In this document: positions 8,901 to 17,040 of the stretch, one piece after another
Numbering within the stretch: the first letter of the stretch is position 1
Layout: the number at the start of each line of letters is the position of its first letter
Assembly (NCBI GenBank): GCA_964428175.1
Contig: CAYRXM010000006.1
Span: forward strand, 1-64,000
Direction of reading: 5' to 3'
Length of the DNA stretch: 64,000 bases
Source of the DNA: CAYRXM01 sp964428175
GTDB taxonomy: Bacteria > Chloroflexota > Anaerolineae > JAFGEY01
Translations under genes and position numbers: made by a program
The notes under the pieces: model-generated
What the model saw: only the letters and a program-made list of their open reading frames with translations
Databases searched by the model: none
What the model was told of the DNA's origin: nothing

Positions 8901-9078
8901 TACCGAGTCCGTGACCCGCACGGTCGCCGGCGGCGAGGTGGAAACAATCGCTGTACTGGATAAGCCGTGTACGCAAATGCGACTGTTTCAGAATTGGGGC
9001 ATCCTAGCCGGCTTTACCGTCGGCTTTCACGTACTGGCCGCCCTTACGCTCAAGCTCAAGGAACGGCGCACACATTAA
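5965..9078 (+). CDS. Zinc ribbon-FHA-FHA-ABCG-type transporter fusion
   Basis: A 1037-aa protein. The start is ATG 5965, with AAAAGGAG just upstream. In order it has a CPHC/CSNC zinc ribbon (C5, C8, C20, C23) and two FHA domains (about 90-150 and 198-270, each with an STNGT motif). An ATPase follows, with GGSGAGKST at about 326, LSGGQLKR at about 427 and LDEPSSGLD at about 448. The C-terminus is an ABC-2 membrane domain with about six helices. Two outside loops carry Cys pairs: one after the first helix and one of about 150 residues before the last helix. FHA domains bind phospho-threonine, so kinase control is likely, as known for mycobacterial Rv1747. A kinase/PP2C pair lies at 60-64 kb. 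The substrate is unknown. Confidence 0.88.
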   Translation: MSTFCPHCGNPQKRPGRRFCSNCGAPLNNDLSDQTIVQQATMPQATVRPASERPAPERTLAGDRTLGGPTPDLAGVSLLIRSPEQPPRTFPLNKLRLTIGRAPGNDLMLNYLTVSGHHARLDFSDGAYQITDLHSTNGTVVNGQRITPDVPHSLVNGDVVRIGDPQGNSISLTYQDERSRSPDRHTMMVNTSMFAAVGIISLILGRDPQCQIPLPSPQVSRQHARLDRGPQGDVLTDLNSTNGTFVNGQRITSQQLRPGDAIQIGPFRLSYTAGGLAPSAQVGLVRLDARNLSREVIDRKTGKPKLILNDVTFSIQPGEFVAVVGGSGAGKSTLMKALNGQVRATNGQVLLNGDDFYAHQDQYRSMMGYVPQQDIVHRDLTVESALRYAARLRLPPDTRPQEIERRIDDALERLDILDKKKDVVSTLSGGQLKRVNIAVEMLADPDLFFLDEPSSGLDPGTEKKLMYDMQRVSDAGKTVILITHATDNVGLCDHVAFLGYGGKLVFFGPPQEALKFFGVQSFADIYLKLIKPADVDCWQQQFSSSPLHQQYVQKRMAFQAQPRALAEKGKAPGLGLIGNVRQFSILTRRYFELVSRSKFSLFILLAVMPLIGLMMLLVSRPFWLTGKYDSVCERAGIVTAADWQDDPDAVDRCIDYRLRLDMLPQSVCEDAGIVEAGSWDSLGAVQACERYVDENGIARNPNASYVVANRAQTLLFIMAFACVLLGIFGAAFEIIKEQAIFMRERMINLRLWPYLMSKFVVLGGFSFVQGFSLLLVIGLGVRLPVHSLLLPAAVELYISLLLAIWASIALGLWISSFADNNSAVYIILPILIIHIIFAGAFFDLNPITETISYVTITRWSLDAMGASTRLNTLNELSRSRVIPDIEQEMSITQDVPELGETQTISYTVPLGAGPITCNCAITDTETLPPPLELPPEQVATCMCLTTELVETSRTVTDTMTYTTPIDSQSRFDFQLGFECTESVTRTVAGGEVETIAVLDKPCTQMRLFQNWGILAGFTVGFHVLAALTLKLKERRTH

Positions 9079-9351
9079 GACCGCATCTCGTATATCCCAG
9101 ATGCGCTCCGCACTCGCCAGATAGACGATATGCGCAAACACCGACGGAGCGTGTATCCGTCGCCCGTGGCGCTGATGCGTTGTTTGATTTTTCTCGCTCA
9201 GGTGGTGTATAATGGCGGCATCCTATCCCGACTGAATTGGAACGGCATGTGTGCCGACTGGACAGGGCCTGTCTGCCTGGGACGAAATTCTTGTCCAAAA
9301 GACCATGATCTTGGAGGATAGGCCCTATTCCTCACGAGTGGAGAACAGGCG
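9079..9351. other. 273-bp intergenic leader, no gene
   Basis: No credible gene. It holds a promoter (9184-9213) and a leader of about 130 nt in which GGGCCT (9265-9270) can pair with AGGCCC (9320-9325), enclosing a GGAC...GTCC near-palindrome. This may be a structured 5' leader, but it matches no riboswitch class I know. Confidence 0.4.
9184..9213 (+). promoter_or_regulatory. Sigma70-type promoter for the transglutaminase gene
   Basis: TTGATT (9184-9189), an 18-bp spacer and TATAAT (9208-9213). The expected start point is near 9220, giving a leader of about 130 nt. Confidence 0.6.
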
Positions 9352-11637
9352 ATGACGACTGCGATAAAAAAACGACCATTGTTCGAGTTTAGCGTTCAGG
9401 AAGGATGGTCGGCTTTTATTTTTTTGAGCATCATGCTGATCATTGTCACCGGATCGATCAATGAGGCCGGCTACGACCCGGAACTGCAAGGGCTGGTTCT
9501 GGTCACACTGGGCGCTCTGGTCGGCGGGCTGATGCTGGCCAAAAGCCGCTTTCCGGGCATCCTGGCGCACCTGTTCAGTGCGATCTATGGCATTGCCTGG
9601 AACGCCTTTGTGCTCAGCTACCGGCTGCCGCCGACTTTTGCGCCGCGCGAAAAGCTGCTCGAAATGGGCTTTCGCATCGCCGATTGGGTGCGCGACACCG
9701 TGCTCGGCGGCCAATTGGGCACCGATCCGTTGATGTTTGCCGTGGTGATGAGCATCCTGGCCTGGGTGTTGACCTATATGGCCGTATGGACCTCGTTTCG
9801 CGCGCACGTGCTGTGGGCCACGCTGCTGCCGTGCAGCATTACCCTGACCATCAACCTCTACTATGGCCCGGAACGCATCAGCTTTTTCATCGTGCCCTTT
9901 ATGCTGCTGGCCCTGCTCTTTACCGCCCGTCTCACGTTGTACCTTTACGAAACCGAATGGCGCAAGCATCATGTCCGCTTTAGCACCGACATGGTCTACA
10001 CCTTTTTGCGATATGGCACTATTTTGGCCCTGGTCTCGATTGTCATGGCCTGGGTCATCCCTACCGCGGCGACCAGTGAAAAGGTAGAGGTCTTTTTCTC
10101 GCGTTTTAGCGAGCCATGGGAACGCGTCAAGAGCGAGTGGATTCGCCTCTTTTCGACCCTTCAATCCGAGCGCATCATGCCCACCTATGCCTCATTTGGT
10201 GGAACATTGGTTCTCGGCGGGCCGGTGAACCTGGGCAATACCACGTTGATGGACGTGCAGGCTTCTACCGGGCGCTACTGGCGCGCGGCAGTTTATGATA
10301 CCTATGACGGCAGCGGTTGGACCTATTCGGACACCCAGACGGCCTTTGCCGATTCCGGCATGCCGCCGGGCGAATTGCTCGCCTACGAGGCACGGCGCAC
10401 GATCACCCAGACCTACACCATCTATATGCCGGAAACCACACAGATCTTTGCCCTGGGCCAGCCCGAAAAGTTCAGCATGCCTGCTCGCGTGGAATACTAT
10501 GAAGCCACGTCTGCGGATGGCATGCGTGCCGTCGAATCGATCGTACATGCCAACAGCCGCTTTAAATTTGGCAACGTCGAGTCGTATATGGCCGTTTCGA
10601 CCATTCCTTCTGCCGATGTCGAAGCGATGCGCAGCGCCGGGCAGGACTATCCCGAATGGATCGGCCGCTACCTGCAACTGCCCAGCGTTGTGCCGCCGCG
10701 CGTGTATGACCTGGCGCGGGAAATTACCGCCCCGCATGACAACGCTTTCGACAAGGCGGCGGCGATCCAGGATTATTTGCGCGAGTACACGTACAATCAA
10801 TCCATCCCCATGCCGCCGCCCGACGTTCAGGATCGGGTGGATTATTTTTTGTTCGAGAGCAAAGAAGGCTACTGCAACTATTACGCCTCGGCGATGGTGG
10901 TGCTGGCCCGCGCGGTGGGCATTCCGGCGCGAATGGCAGCCGGGTACACACGCGGCGAATACGAGCGCGATCTGGGGGCCTATCGCGTACGCGAAAACAA
11001 CTCGCACGCCTGGGTCGAGGTTTTCCTGCCCCGCTTTGGCTGGATCGAATTTGAGCCGACGGCCAGCGAGCCGATCATCGTCCGCCCGCGCACGTTCAAC
11101 GACGACCCCGCCCGCCCGCCGTTCGGCGACCAGCCAAATTGGGAGGATTATCTCAACAACATCCCACGCGACCAAGAGTATTACGGCTCAGACCTCGGTT
11201 CGGAGGCTTTTGCCGAGTATATGGCCCGGCAGCAGCGCGAGCAGCGCATCCGTACCATGACCCGCGTCGGCGGCATTGTGCTGATCGGTGTCCTGATCAT
11301 CGCCGGGGCATGGTGGCTGGGCCGCCGGCAGATGAGCGAGGAGCGCCCGGCGCAGGCGTATTACGAAAAGATGGTCAAGCAAGGGACGTGGTGGGGATTG
11401 GCGATGCAGCCGGCGCAAACGCCAAATGAATATGGATACACGCTCTCGGCCGAGATGAGCAATTCCGACGCGGCCAAGCTGGTCGAACGGATCACCATGG
11501 CCTATGTGGGCGAGCGGTTCGGCAAAAAGAACCCGGCCCGTTTCCAGCCCGATTTTGCCTGGCGCGACCTGCGCACGGTGCTTTTCCGCTGGGGCATCGG
11601 GCACCGCTGGCGCAAGTTGTGGGAAAAGAAGCGCTAA
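9352..11637 (+). CDS. TgpA-like membrane transglutaminase (DUF3488 / transglutaminase core / DUF4129)
   Basis: A 761-aa membrane protein. About five or six helices occupy the first 230 residues. An extracellular region follows with a transglutaminase-like core, then a helix near 640-660 and a cytoplasmic tail. The catalytic Cys is in the KEGYCNYYASAMVV region (about C508) and the His in NNSHAWVEV (about H552). The acidic position lies in GWIEFEPT. This is the architecture of TgpA-type proteins, which are often encoded beside a MoxR ATPase and a DUF58 protein; neither partner is in this window. The substrate is unknown. A strong hairpin terminator follows immediately. Confidence 0.88.
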   Translation: MTTAIKKRPLFEFSVQEGWSAFIFLSIMLIIVTGSINEAGYDPELQGLVLVTLGALVGGLMLAKSRFPGILAHLFSAIYGIAWNAFVLSYRLPPTFAPREKLLEMGFRIADWVRDTVLGGQLGTDPLMFAVVMSILAWVLTYMAVWTSFRAHVLWATLLPCSITLTINLYYGPERISFFIVPFMLLALLFTARLTLYLYETEWRKHHVRFSTDMVYTFLRYGTILALVSIVMAWVIPTAATSEKVEVFFSRFSEPWERVKSEWIRLFSTLQSERIMPTYASFGGTLVLGGPVNLGNTTLMDVQASTGRYWRAAVYDTYDGSGWTYSDTQTAFADSGMPPGELLAYEARRTITQTYTIYMPETTQIFALGQPEKFSMPARVEYYEATSADGMRAVESIVHANSRFKFGNVESYMAVSTIPSADVEAMRSAGQDYPEWIGRYLQLPSVVPPRVYDLAREITAPHDNAFDKAAAIQDYLREYTYNQSIPMPPPDVQDRVDYFLFESKEGYCNYYASAMVVLARAVGIPARMAAGYTRGEYERDLGAYRVRENNSHAWVEVFLPRFGWIEFEPTASEPIIVRPRTFNDDPARPPFGDQPNWEDYLNNIPRDQEYYGSDLGSEAFAEYMARQQREQRIRTMTRVGGIVLIGVLIIAGAWWLGRRQMSEERPAQAYYEKMVKQGTWWGLAMQPAQTPNEYGYTLSAEMSNSDAAKLVERITMAYVGERFGKKNPARFQPDFAWRDLRTVLFRWGIGHRWRKLWEKKR

Positions 11638-11640
11638 ACC

Positions 11641-11676
11641 AACAAGAGGCTGCGAAAATCGCAGCCTCTTGTTTTC
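11641..11676 (+). terminator. Intrinsic terminator between convergent genes
   Basis: AACAAGAGGCTGCG pairs with CGCAGCCTCTTGTT as a 14-bp stem around AAAAT, followed by TTTTC. It begins 4 bp after the transglutaminase stop codon. The mirrored AAC/T-rich ends could also serve the minus-strand gene that ends at 11695. Confidence 0.85.
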
Positions 11677-11694
11677 ACCTGTTGCGGTTTGGGT

Positions 11695-12120
11695 TCAGCT
11701 TGTCGGGCGACGTCGGATCATATCCAGCGGCTCGATAGATGCCTGCGTGAGCAGCCTGGCGTTTGATATATCTGTTGTGATGAGGCCGGGTTCTCGCCGG
11801 GCGACAGGCTCACCGGGCAACGCCAGGCCGGCCTGCGGCGTCGCCGTGGGGACAGTGCTCAAGGTCGGTGTAACCGTCGGCGAGGCCGTCGGTGGGAGTG
11901 GTGGTTCCACGACCATCGGCGTGATCTGCGGCAGCGCGGTCGCCGTTGGTGCAGGCGTCCAGGTGGGCGGCCAGGTTGCCGTGGGATGCTGGGCCGGGAT
12001 GTCGGTCACATCTCTGAACAACAGCGGACCGATCAGGCTCAGGATCATGCTCAGGGCAACGAGGGCGGAGACAATATAGGCTATCGTTTGCAGGACACGG
12101 GTGCGCCGGGTCTGGCTCAT
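11695..12120 (-). CDS. Small Pro/Thr-rich single-pass membrane protein
   Basis: A 141-aa protein of unknown function. A basic N-terminus is followed by one hydrophobic helix (about residues 12-35). The next 60 residues are rich in Pro, Thr and Ala (words such as PTATWPPTWTPAPTAT) and look like a disordered or wall-spanning stalk. The last 40 residues have no motif I recognise. Such TPTATP linkers are common in extracytoplasmic proteins of Chloroflexota. It is transcribed divergently from the RNase D gene and ends opposite the transglutaminase terminator. Coding status is supported by the helix plus a continuous linker, but no family is assigned. Confidence 0.6.
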   Translation of the reverse strand: MSQTRRTRVLQTIAYIVSALVALSMILSLIGPLLFRDVTDIPAQHPTATWPPTWTPAPTATALPQITPMVVEPPLPPTASPTVTPTLSTVPTATPQAGLALPGEPVARREPGLITTDISNARLLTQASIEPLDMIRRRPTS

Positions 12121-12243
12121 AGGACAAGATCCAATTCAAATTGCGGGTAATTATACCATCGCTCTGTGCCAGCCGCAAACGGACCTCAAAAAGGGCCACG
12201 GGCTGAGGTCAGTGGATGCTTTTCGCAATCATCGAAACTATGC

Positions 12244-12249
12244 TATAAT
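12244..12249 (+). promoter_or_regulatory. -10 element suggesting a leaderless RNase D transcript
   Basis: TATAAT at 12244-12249 overlaps the first possible ATG (12248) of the RNase D gene. A start point 7 bp downstream would fall at ATG 12257, giving an mRNA without a leader. The -35 match is weak. Confidence 0.45.
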
Positions 12250-12256
12250 GTCTGCT

Positions 12257-13405
12257 ATGAACACATCTGAATTGCCATCACCGATATTGGTAGACACAAA
12301 AGCATCCTTTAACGAAATGTACGATCGGCTGCGCCGGTCGCCGCTGCTGGCCGTCGACACCGAGTCGAACAGCCTGTATGCCTACACCGAGCGCGTCTGC
12401 CTGATCCAGTTCTCGATACCGGGATACGACTATCTGGTCGATCCGCTGTCCATCGTTGATCTGTCGCCGCTGGGCGGCCTGTTTGCCGATCCAGAGGTCG
12501 AAAAAGTCTTTCACGCCGCCGAGTATGACGTGATGGTCTTGCGGCGCGATTTGGACTTTTCGTTCGCCAACCTCTTTGACACCATGATCGCCAGCCGCAT
12601 CGTTGGCTGCAAGCAGTACGGGCTGGGCAGCCTGCTGGAAATTCACTTTGGCATCGACACCGACAAACGGATGCAGCGCACCAACTGGGGCAAGCGCCCC
12701 CTGTCGCGCGAACAACTGCACTATGCCCAACTGGACACGCACTTTTTGCTGCCGCTGCGCGAAAAACTCTGCGCCCAACTGGTCGCTCAAAACCGGCTGG
12801 AAGAAGCACGCGCCGCCTTTGACGAGGTCGCTCAAAGCGAGTGGAGCGGGCGGGGTTTCGATCCTGACGATTTCTGGCGCATCAAGGGCAACCAGGACCT
12901 CGATCCGGCCGGCCTGTCGGTGCTGCGCGCATTGTACATCTATCGCGATCAGCGCGCGCAGGCGATGGATCAGCCACCCTTCAAGGTCTTTAACGACTCG
13001 GTATTGGTGCAGATCAGCGCGCAGCGGCCCAAGACTCTGGCCGAACTGGACAAAATCAAAGGTATCCCGCGTCACCTTTCGCGCCAGCGACGCCAGCAAC
13101 TGCTCCAGGTCATCGCGCAGGCAGCAGAACACCCCGCGCCCGAGCGTCCTCCCCACAATCACATCCATCGCCCCAGCCAGGCCGCCGAAAAACGCTACGA
13201 GATGCTGCGTGCCTGGCGCAAGCAGCGCGCCCAAACGCGCGGCGTCGAGCCGGACGTGATCCTGTCCAATGCGACGCTGCTGGAACTGGCCCGTCAAGAC
13301 CCGGCCTCGCTGGCCCGCCTCGACGATGTCGCGATCCTGAACGATTGGGAACGCAAAACCTACGGTCAAGAGATCGTGGCGCTGCTGCGCCGGCATCCCG
13401 GCTAG
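12257..13405 (+). CDS. rnd: Ribonuclease D
   Basis: A 382-aa 3'-5' exoribonuclease of the DEDD family that trims tRNA and other stable RNA ends. The exonuclease motifs are AVDTESNS (D and E), FHAAEYDVMVLRRD and YAQLDTHFLLPL (the last Tyr/Asp motif). About residues 205-290 form an HRDC domain, and a second, weaker helical repeat lies near the C-terminus. There are ATG codons at 12248 and 12257. I prefer 12257 because a TATAAT box overlaps the first and no ribosome site precedes either. It starts a forward run of RNA, membrane-lipid and signalling housekeeping genes. Confidence 0.88.
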   Translation: MNTSELPSPILVDTKASFNEMYDRLRRSPLLAVDTESNSLYAYTERVCLIQFSIPGYDYLVDPLSIVDLSPLGGLFADPEVEKVFHAAEYDVMVLRRDLDFSFANLFDTMIASRIVGCKQYGLGSLLEIHFGIDTDKRMQRTNWGKRPLSREQLHYAQLDTHFLLPLREKLCAQLVAQNRLEEARAAFDEVAQSEWSGRGFDPDDFWRIKGNQDLDPAGLSVLRALYIYRDQRAQAMDQPPFKVFNDSVLVQISAQRPKTLAELDKIKGIPRHLSRQRRQQLLQVIAQAAEHPAPERPPHNHIHRPSQAAEKRYEMLRAWRKQRAQTRGVEPDVILSNATLLELARQDPASLARLDDVAILNDWERKTYGQEIVALLRRHPG

Positions 13406-13446
13406 AGGCCCCGATCCAATCAACACTCGATAGATGGAGTAAAAAT

Positions 13447-13896
13447 ATGAACATCCAGGAAACATTGATGACCGACTTGAAGGACGCTATGCGCGCCCAG
13501 GACGAAGCGGCCAAGCGAACCATCCGCATGGCGATGGCGGCGCTCAAAAATGCGCGTGTAGACAAGAACGCCGACCTCAGCGAAGCCGAGGAAATCGCCG
13601 TACTGCAAAAACAGGTGCGCCAGTGCCAAGACGCCATCCTCGACTATGAAAAGGGCAATCGCGACGACCTGGTGGCGCAAACCCGCGCCGAGATTGAAAT
13701 CCTCGAGCAATACCTGCCACAGATGATGAGCCGCGAGGCCATCGCCGACGTCGCCCGCCAGGTGATCGCCCGCATTGGCGCAGATTCGCCCAAGCAAATG
13801 GGCCAGGTGATGCGCGAACTGACCCCCCAACTTGAGGGCCGCGCCGACGGCCGCTTGATCAGCCAAGTGGTGCGCGAACTGCTTGCGAAAGCCTAG
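13447..13896 (+). CDS. yqeY: YqeY / GatB-Yqey domain protein
   Basis: A 149-aa protein matching the YqeY family throughout: an N-terminal helical part (MTDLKDAMRAQDEAAKRTIR) and a C-terminal half with EQYLPQMMSREAI and the final QVVRELLAK helix. The same fold forms the tail of the GatB amidotransferase subunit, where it contacts tRNA. The free-standing form is thought to act in tRNA or translation-related processes, but its reaction is not established. A GGAG site precedes the ATG. It sits 41 bp after RNase D and 21 bp before the PgpH-type gene. Confidence 0.9.
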   Translation: MNIQETLMTDLKDAMRAQDEAAKRTIRMAMAALKNARVDKNADLSEAEEIAVLQKQVRQCQDAILDYEKGNRDDLVAQTRAEIEILEQYLPQMMSREAIADVARQVIARIGADSPKQMGQVMRELTPQLEGRADGRLISQVVRELLAKA

Positions 13897-13917
13897 TCTG
13901 CACCCGGGAGCACTGGC

Positions 13918-16122
13918 GTGACAAGGCAAGCACAGACGAGGTGGCGTGCTCGAAGCAGTGTGCAGATCGTGTTCTTTGGTCTGCTGCTGACGACGGGCCT
14001 CAGCTTTATTCTGGCGTCGGACCTGGTGCTGTCCCCCCAGATCACGATTCAAAAAGGACAGGCCGCCGGTCAGGACATCATTGCGCCATTTCGCGTCGAA
14101 TTTGTGAGCGATCTCCGCACCAAGGCCGAAAAACAACGCGCTGCCGCCGCCGTCGTCGATGTTTATGACCAGCTGGATCGCCAGGTTGGCCGCGAGCAGG
14201 TTGGCCTGGCCCTGCAAGTGCTTGCCTTTATCGACTCGGTGCGCGCCGACCCCTACACCTCCCAGGAATACCGTCATTTTGCCTTGCAAAGCATCCGCGC
14301 CGTGCCGCTCTCCGCCCAAGTGATCAGCGATACGCTCGCACTCGACGAAACGCAATGGAAAACCGTGCAGCTCGAAACGCGCCGGGTGCTCGACGAGATT
14401 ATGAAGCGCGAGATCAAGAGCGGTCAGGAAGACGCAAGCCGCCGCCAGGTGCGCACGCTGATCGGTTTCGACCTGAGTGAAACGCAGACGGCCATCGTTG
14501 ATGAAATTGCCAGCGCGCTGGTCAAGGCCAACCGCATCTATAATGCCGAAAAAACCGATCAGGCCCGCCAGGCGGCAATGGACGCCGTCAAGCCCCAGAT
14601 GCGTACCCTGGAACAAAACCAGGTCGTCGTGCGCAGCGGCGAAATCGTCGATGATGAAGACCTGGAGGCGCTGGCCGCGCTGGGTTTGAGCAGCCCTGGC
14701 CCAAATTGGTTCGCCGCCGGCAGCGCGGTCCTGGTCGCCTTGCTCTTTGCCGTTGCCACTTCGGTATACCTGGCCAATGCCGAACCTCAGATATACGGAG
14801 CGCCACGTTACCTGCTGCTGCTGCTGCTCCTCCTCCTCCTGTTCGCCTTTGTCGCCAAGTGGGGCGTCGGATTGGCCGAATTCCAGCCTTATCTGATACC
14901 GCTGGGAACGGCCGCCATGCTGGCATCGGCGCTTCTGAACGTGCGCGTCGGCCTGGTAGTTCACCTGATCATCTGCCTGATCGTCGGCTATCTCACTCAG
15001 GGACAGCTTGACCTGTTCTGGTACCAGTTGGCTGGCGGGTTGGTTGGTCTGTTTGCCATCCGCCGCGTGCAGCGCATCAACACCTTTGTCTGGGCCGGCA
15101 GCTATGTGATGACGGCCAATGTGATCACGCTGGCCACCTTTGCCCTGCTCGGCGACAATTTCGATACCCTTTGGCTGACTCAACTGGGCTTTGCTGGCCT
15201 GATCAACGGCGCGCTGACGGCCATCCTCACCCTGGGCGGCTATTACCTGCTGGGCCAGGTTTTCCAGATCACCACCTCGCTGCAATTGGTAGACCTGGCC
15301 CGGCCCACGCATCCCTTGATGCGCGATCTGTTGATCAAAGCGCCCGGCACCTACCATCACAGCATTATGGTCGGCAATATGGCCGAGCAGGCCGCCGAAG
15401 CCGTGGGCGCCGACGCGCTGCTGGCCCGCGTGGGCGCATTTTACCACGACATTGGCAAGACGATGCGGCCCTATTTTTTCACCGAAAACCAGATGGACGG
15501 CGACAACCCGCACGATCTGCTCGACCCGGAAACGAGCGCGCAGATCATCCGCAGCCACACCAGCGAAGGGCTGGCGCTGGCGAAAAAGTACCGTCTGCCC
15601 CGGGTGTTGCAGGCTTTTATCGAAGAACATCACGGAACGGCGACGATTTCTTATTTTTATCACAAGGCCAAACAGGAAGCAGGCGCCGACCAGGTGCGCG
15701 AGCAGGACTATCGCCACGTGGGGACGCGACCGCAGAGCAAGGAAACAGCCATCGTGATGATGGCCGATACCTGTGAGGCCGCGGTGCGCAGCGTGCGCCC
15801 GCACGATGCCGACGAACTGGAGGCGCTCATTCGCAAGCTGATCGCCGCCCAAATCTCCAGCGGCCAGCTCTACCACGCGCCGCTGACCCTGCAAGAAATC
15901 GAGACGGTAACGCGCTCCTTTATCGACACCTTGCAGGGCGTATTCCACCCGCGCGTGCAGTATCCGCCCACAGAAAAGGAACTGCCGGCCCCGGCCGCCG
16001 GGCTGCTTCAAGCGCCCCCGGACTCCGGCGCGGCCGCCGAAACGCCAGACCCAAGCGAACCCGATACGATATGGAGCAAGGAAGGACAACATGATCCAGG
16101 TGCTGATTCGCCCGCAGTTTAG
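13918..16122 (+). CDS. pgpH: PgpH-type 7TM-HD phosphodiesterase
   Basis: A 734-aa protein with a GTG start behind GGGAG. It has an N-terminal helix, an extracytoplasmic 7TMR-HDED region (about 40-255), seven helices (about 260-440) and a cytoplasmic HD domain. The metal ligands are in TYHHSIMVGNMAEQ, FYHDIGK and MMADTCEAAVRS. Characterised homologues (PgpH) hydrolyse the second messenger c-di-AMP. The order PgpH-YbeY-DgkA is a known conserved neighbourhood, and here the gene overlaps ybeY by 32 bp. Its tail past about residue 690 is Pro/Ala-rich. Confidence 0.92.
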   Translation: MTRQAQTRWRARSSVQIVFFGLLLTTGLSFILASDLVLSPQITIQKGQAAGQDIIAPFRVEFVSDLRTKAEKQRAAAAVVDVYDQLDRQVGREQVGLALQVLAFIDSVRADPYTSQEYRHFALQSIRAVPLSAQVISDTLALDETQWKTVQLETRRVLDEIMKREIKSGQEDASRRQVRTLIGFDLSETQTAIVDEIASALVKANRIYNAEKTDQARQAAMDAVKPQMRTLEQNQVVVRSGEIVDDEDLEALAALGLSSPGPNWFAAGSAVLVALLFAVATSVYLANAEPQIYGAPRYLLLLLLLLLLFAFVAKWGVGLAEFQPYLIPLGTAAMLASALLNVRVGLVVHLIICLIVGYLTQGQLDLFWYQLAGGLVGLFAIRRVQRINTFVWAGSYVMTANVITLATFALLGDNFDTLWLTQLGFAGLINGALTAILTLGGYYLLGQVFQITTSLQLVDLARPTHPLMRDLLIKAPGTYHHSIMVGNMAEQAAEAVGADALLARVGAFYHDIGKTMRPYFFTENQMDGDNPHDLLDPETSAQIIRSHTSEGLALAKKYRLPRVLQAFIEEHHGTATISYFYHKAKQEAGADQVREQDYRHVGTRPQSKETAIVMMADTCEAAVRSVRPHDADELEALIRKLIAAQISSGQLYHAPLTLQEIETVTRSFIDTLQGVFHPRVQYPPTEKELPAPAAGLLQAPPDSGAAAETPDPSEPDTIWSKEGQHDPGADSPAV

Positions 16123-16540
16123 CACAGCCGTCGCGGCCGAATGGGTTGAAGCCATTGCCCGCGTCGTGCTGGCGCAAGAAAACATCGCGCCCGAAGCCGA
16201 CCTCAGCGTGGTGATCACCGACGACGACGAAATCCACGGCCTCAACGCGCAGTTTCGCGGCGTCGACGCCCCGACCGACGTGCTCTCTTTTGTCGAACAA
16301 GAAACCGAATCGCCCTTTGTCGGCGCGCCGGACGAACCGCCTTACCTGGGTGACGTGATCGTCTCCTACCCGCGCGCGCTGGCGCAGGCCGGTGAGCAGG
16401 GGCACAGCGTCGATGACGAACTGCGCCTGCTCATCGTACACGGCATCTTGCACCTGCTCGGCTATGATCACGAAACGCCGGAACAGGAAGCTCTGATGTG
16501 GGCGCGCCAGGATGCGATCCTGGCCCGGATCGAGGTCTAG
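16091..16540 (+). CDS. ybeY: Endoribonuclease / rRNA maturation factor YbeY
   Basis: A 149-aa metalloprotein for 16S rRNA 3'-end maturation and ribosome quality control. The zinc motif HGILHLLGYDH near the C-terminus has all three His ligands, and the preceding VDAPTDVLSF stretch is also conserved. It overlaps the end of the PgpH gene by 32 bp in another frame and is followed after 2 bp by the kinase gene, so translational coupling is likely. Confidence 0.95.
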   Translation: MIQVLIRPQFSTAVAAEWVEAIARVVLAQENIAPEADLSVVITDDDEIHGLNAQFRGVDAPTDVLSFVEQETESPFVGAPDEPPYLGDVIVSYPRALAQAGEQGHSVDDELRLLIVHGILHLLGYDHETPEQEALMWARQDAILARIEV

Positions 16541-16542
16541 CC

Positions 16543-16950
16543 ATGCCGGGGAAACCCCTTCGACCGCGCTCGCCGTGGCAGATTTTGGTACATAGCTTTG
16601 GTCATGCCTTTGCCGGGGTCTGGCACGCGCTGAGCACGCAGCAAAACATGCGCATCCACGCGGCGGCGACGCTGGCCCTGATCGTCCTGGGCGCCTACCT
16701 GGGCCTGGGCGCGATCCAGTGGGCCGTGCTCACCCTGACCATTGGCCTGGTGCTGGCCGCCGAAATGTTCAACACCGTCGCCGAGGCGGCGATGGACGCA
16801 GCGACCACCGAGTACCATCCGCTGATCAAGATTGCCAAAGATGTGGCCGCCGGGGCCGTGCTGATTGCCGCCCTGGTCGCGGTGATCGTCGGACTGTTGA
16901 TCCTCGGCCCGCCGCTCTGGCAGCGCATCGCCGGCTGGCTGGCCCTGTAG
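16543..16950 (+). CDS. dgkA: DgkA-like diacylglycerol/undecaprenol kinase
   Basis: A 135-aa integral membrane kinase with three predicted helices. The family motif appears as AAEMFNTVAEAAMDAATT followed by IKIAKDVAAGAVL, which hold the Glu/Asn and Lys/Asp residues of the active site. In Gram-positive-type bacteria this subfamily phosphorylates undecaprenol and so recycles the lipid carrier for wall synthesis. It is the last gene of the yqeY-pgpH-ybeY run. The ATG lies 2 bp after the ybeY stop. Confidence 0.9.
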   Translation: MPGKPLRPRSPWQILVHSFGHAFAGVWHALSTQQNMRIHAAATLALIVLGAYLGLGAIQWAVLTLTIGLVLAAEMFNTVAEAAMDAATTEYHPLIKIAKDVAAGAVLIAALVAVIVGLLILGPPLWQRIAGWLAL

Positions 16951-16992
16951 ATGGATTGTTATGCTCTTGTGATGGCCGATGTTTTTGTTTGA

Positions 16993-17001
16993 TGTTATAA
17001 T
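16993..17001 (+). promoter_or_regulatory. Extended -10 promoter of the STAS-CHAT operon
   Basis: TGTTATAAT is an extended -10 in the 90-bp gap after the dgkA-like gene; no good -35 is visible. A strong ribosome site, AGGAGG at 17031-17036, follows, fixing the GTG start at 17041. Confidence 0.55.
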
Positions 17002-17040
17002 AGTTTCATTCATTCACTGTCATTCACCGCAGGAGGGCAT

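Noticed and set aside
9214..9351. Riboswitch in the transglutaminase leader
   Set aside because: Only short pairings are visible and no known aptamer core can be recognised.
13420..16245. 941-codon open frame on the minus strand
   Set aside because: It lies antisense to yqeY, pgpH and ybeY, which have full family motifs. Its residues (Gln/His/Arg-rich) have no domain pattern; long antisense frames are expected in GC-rich DNA.
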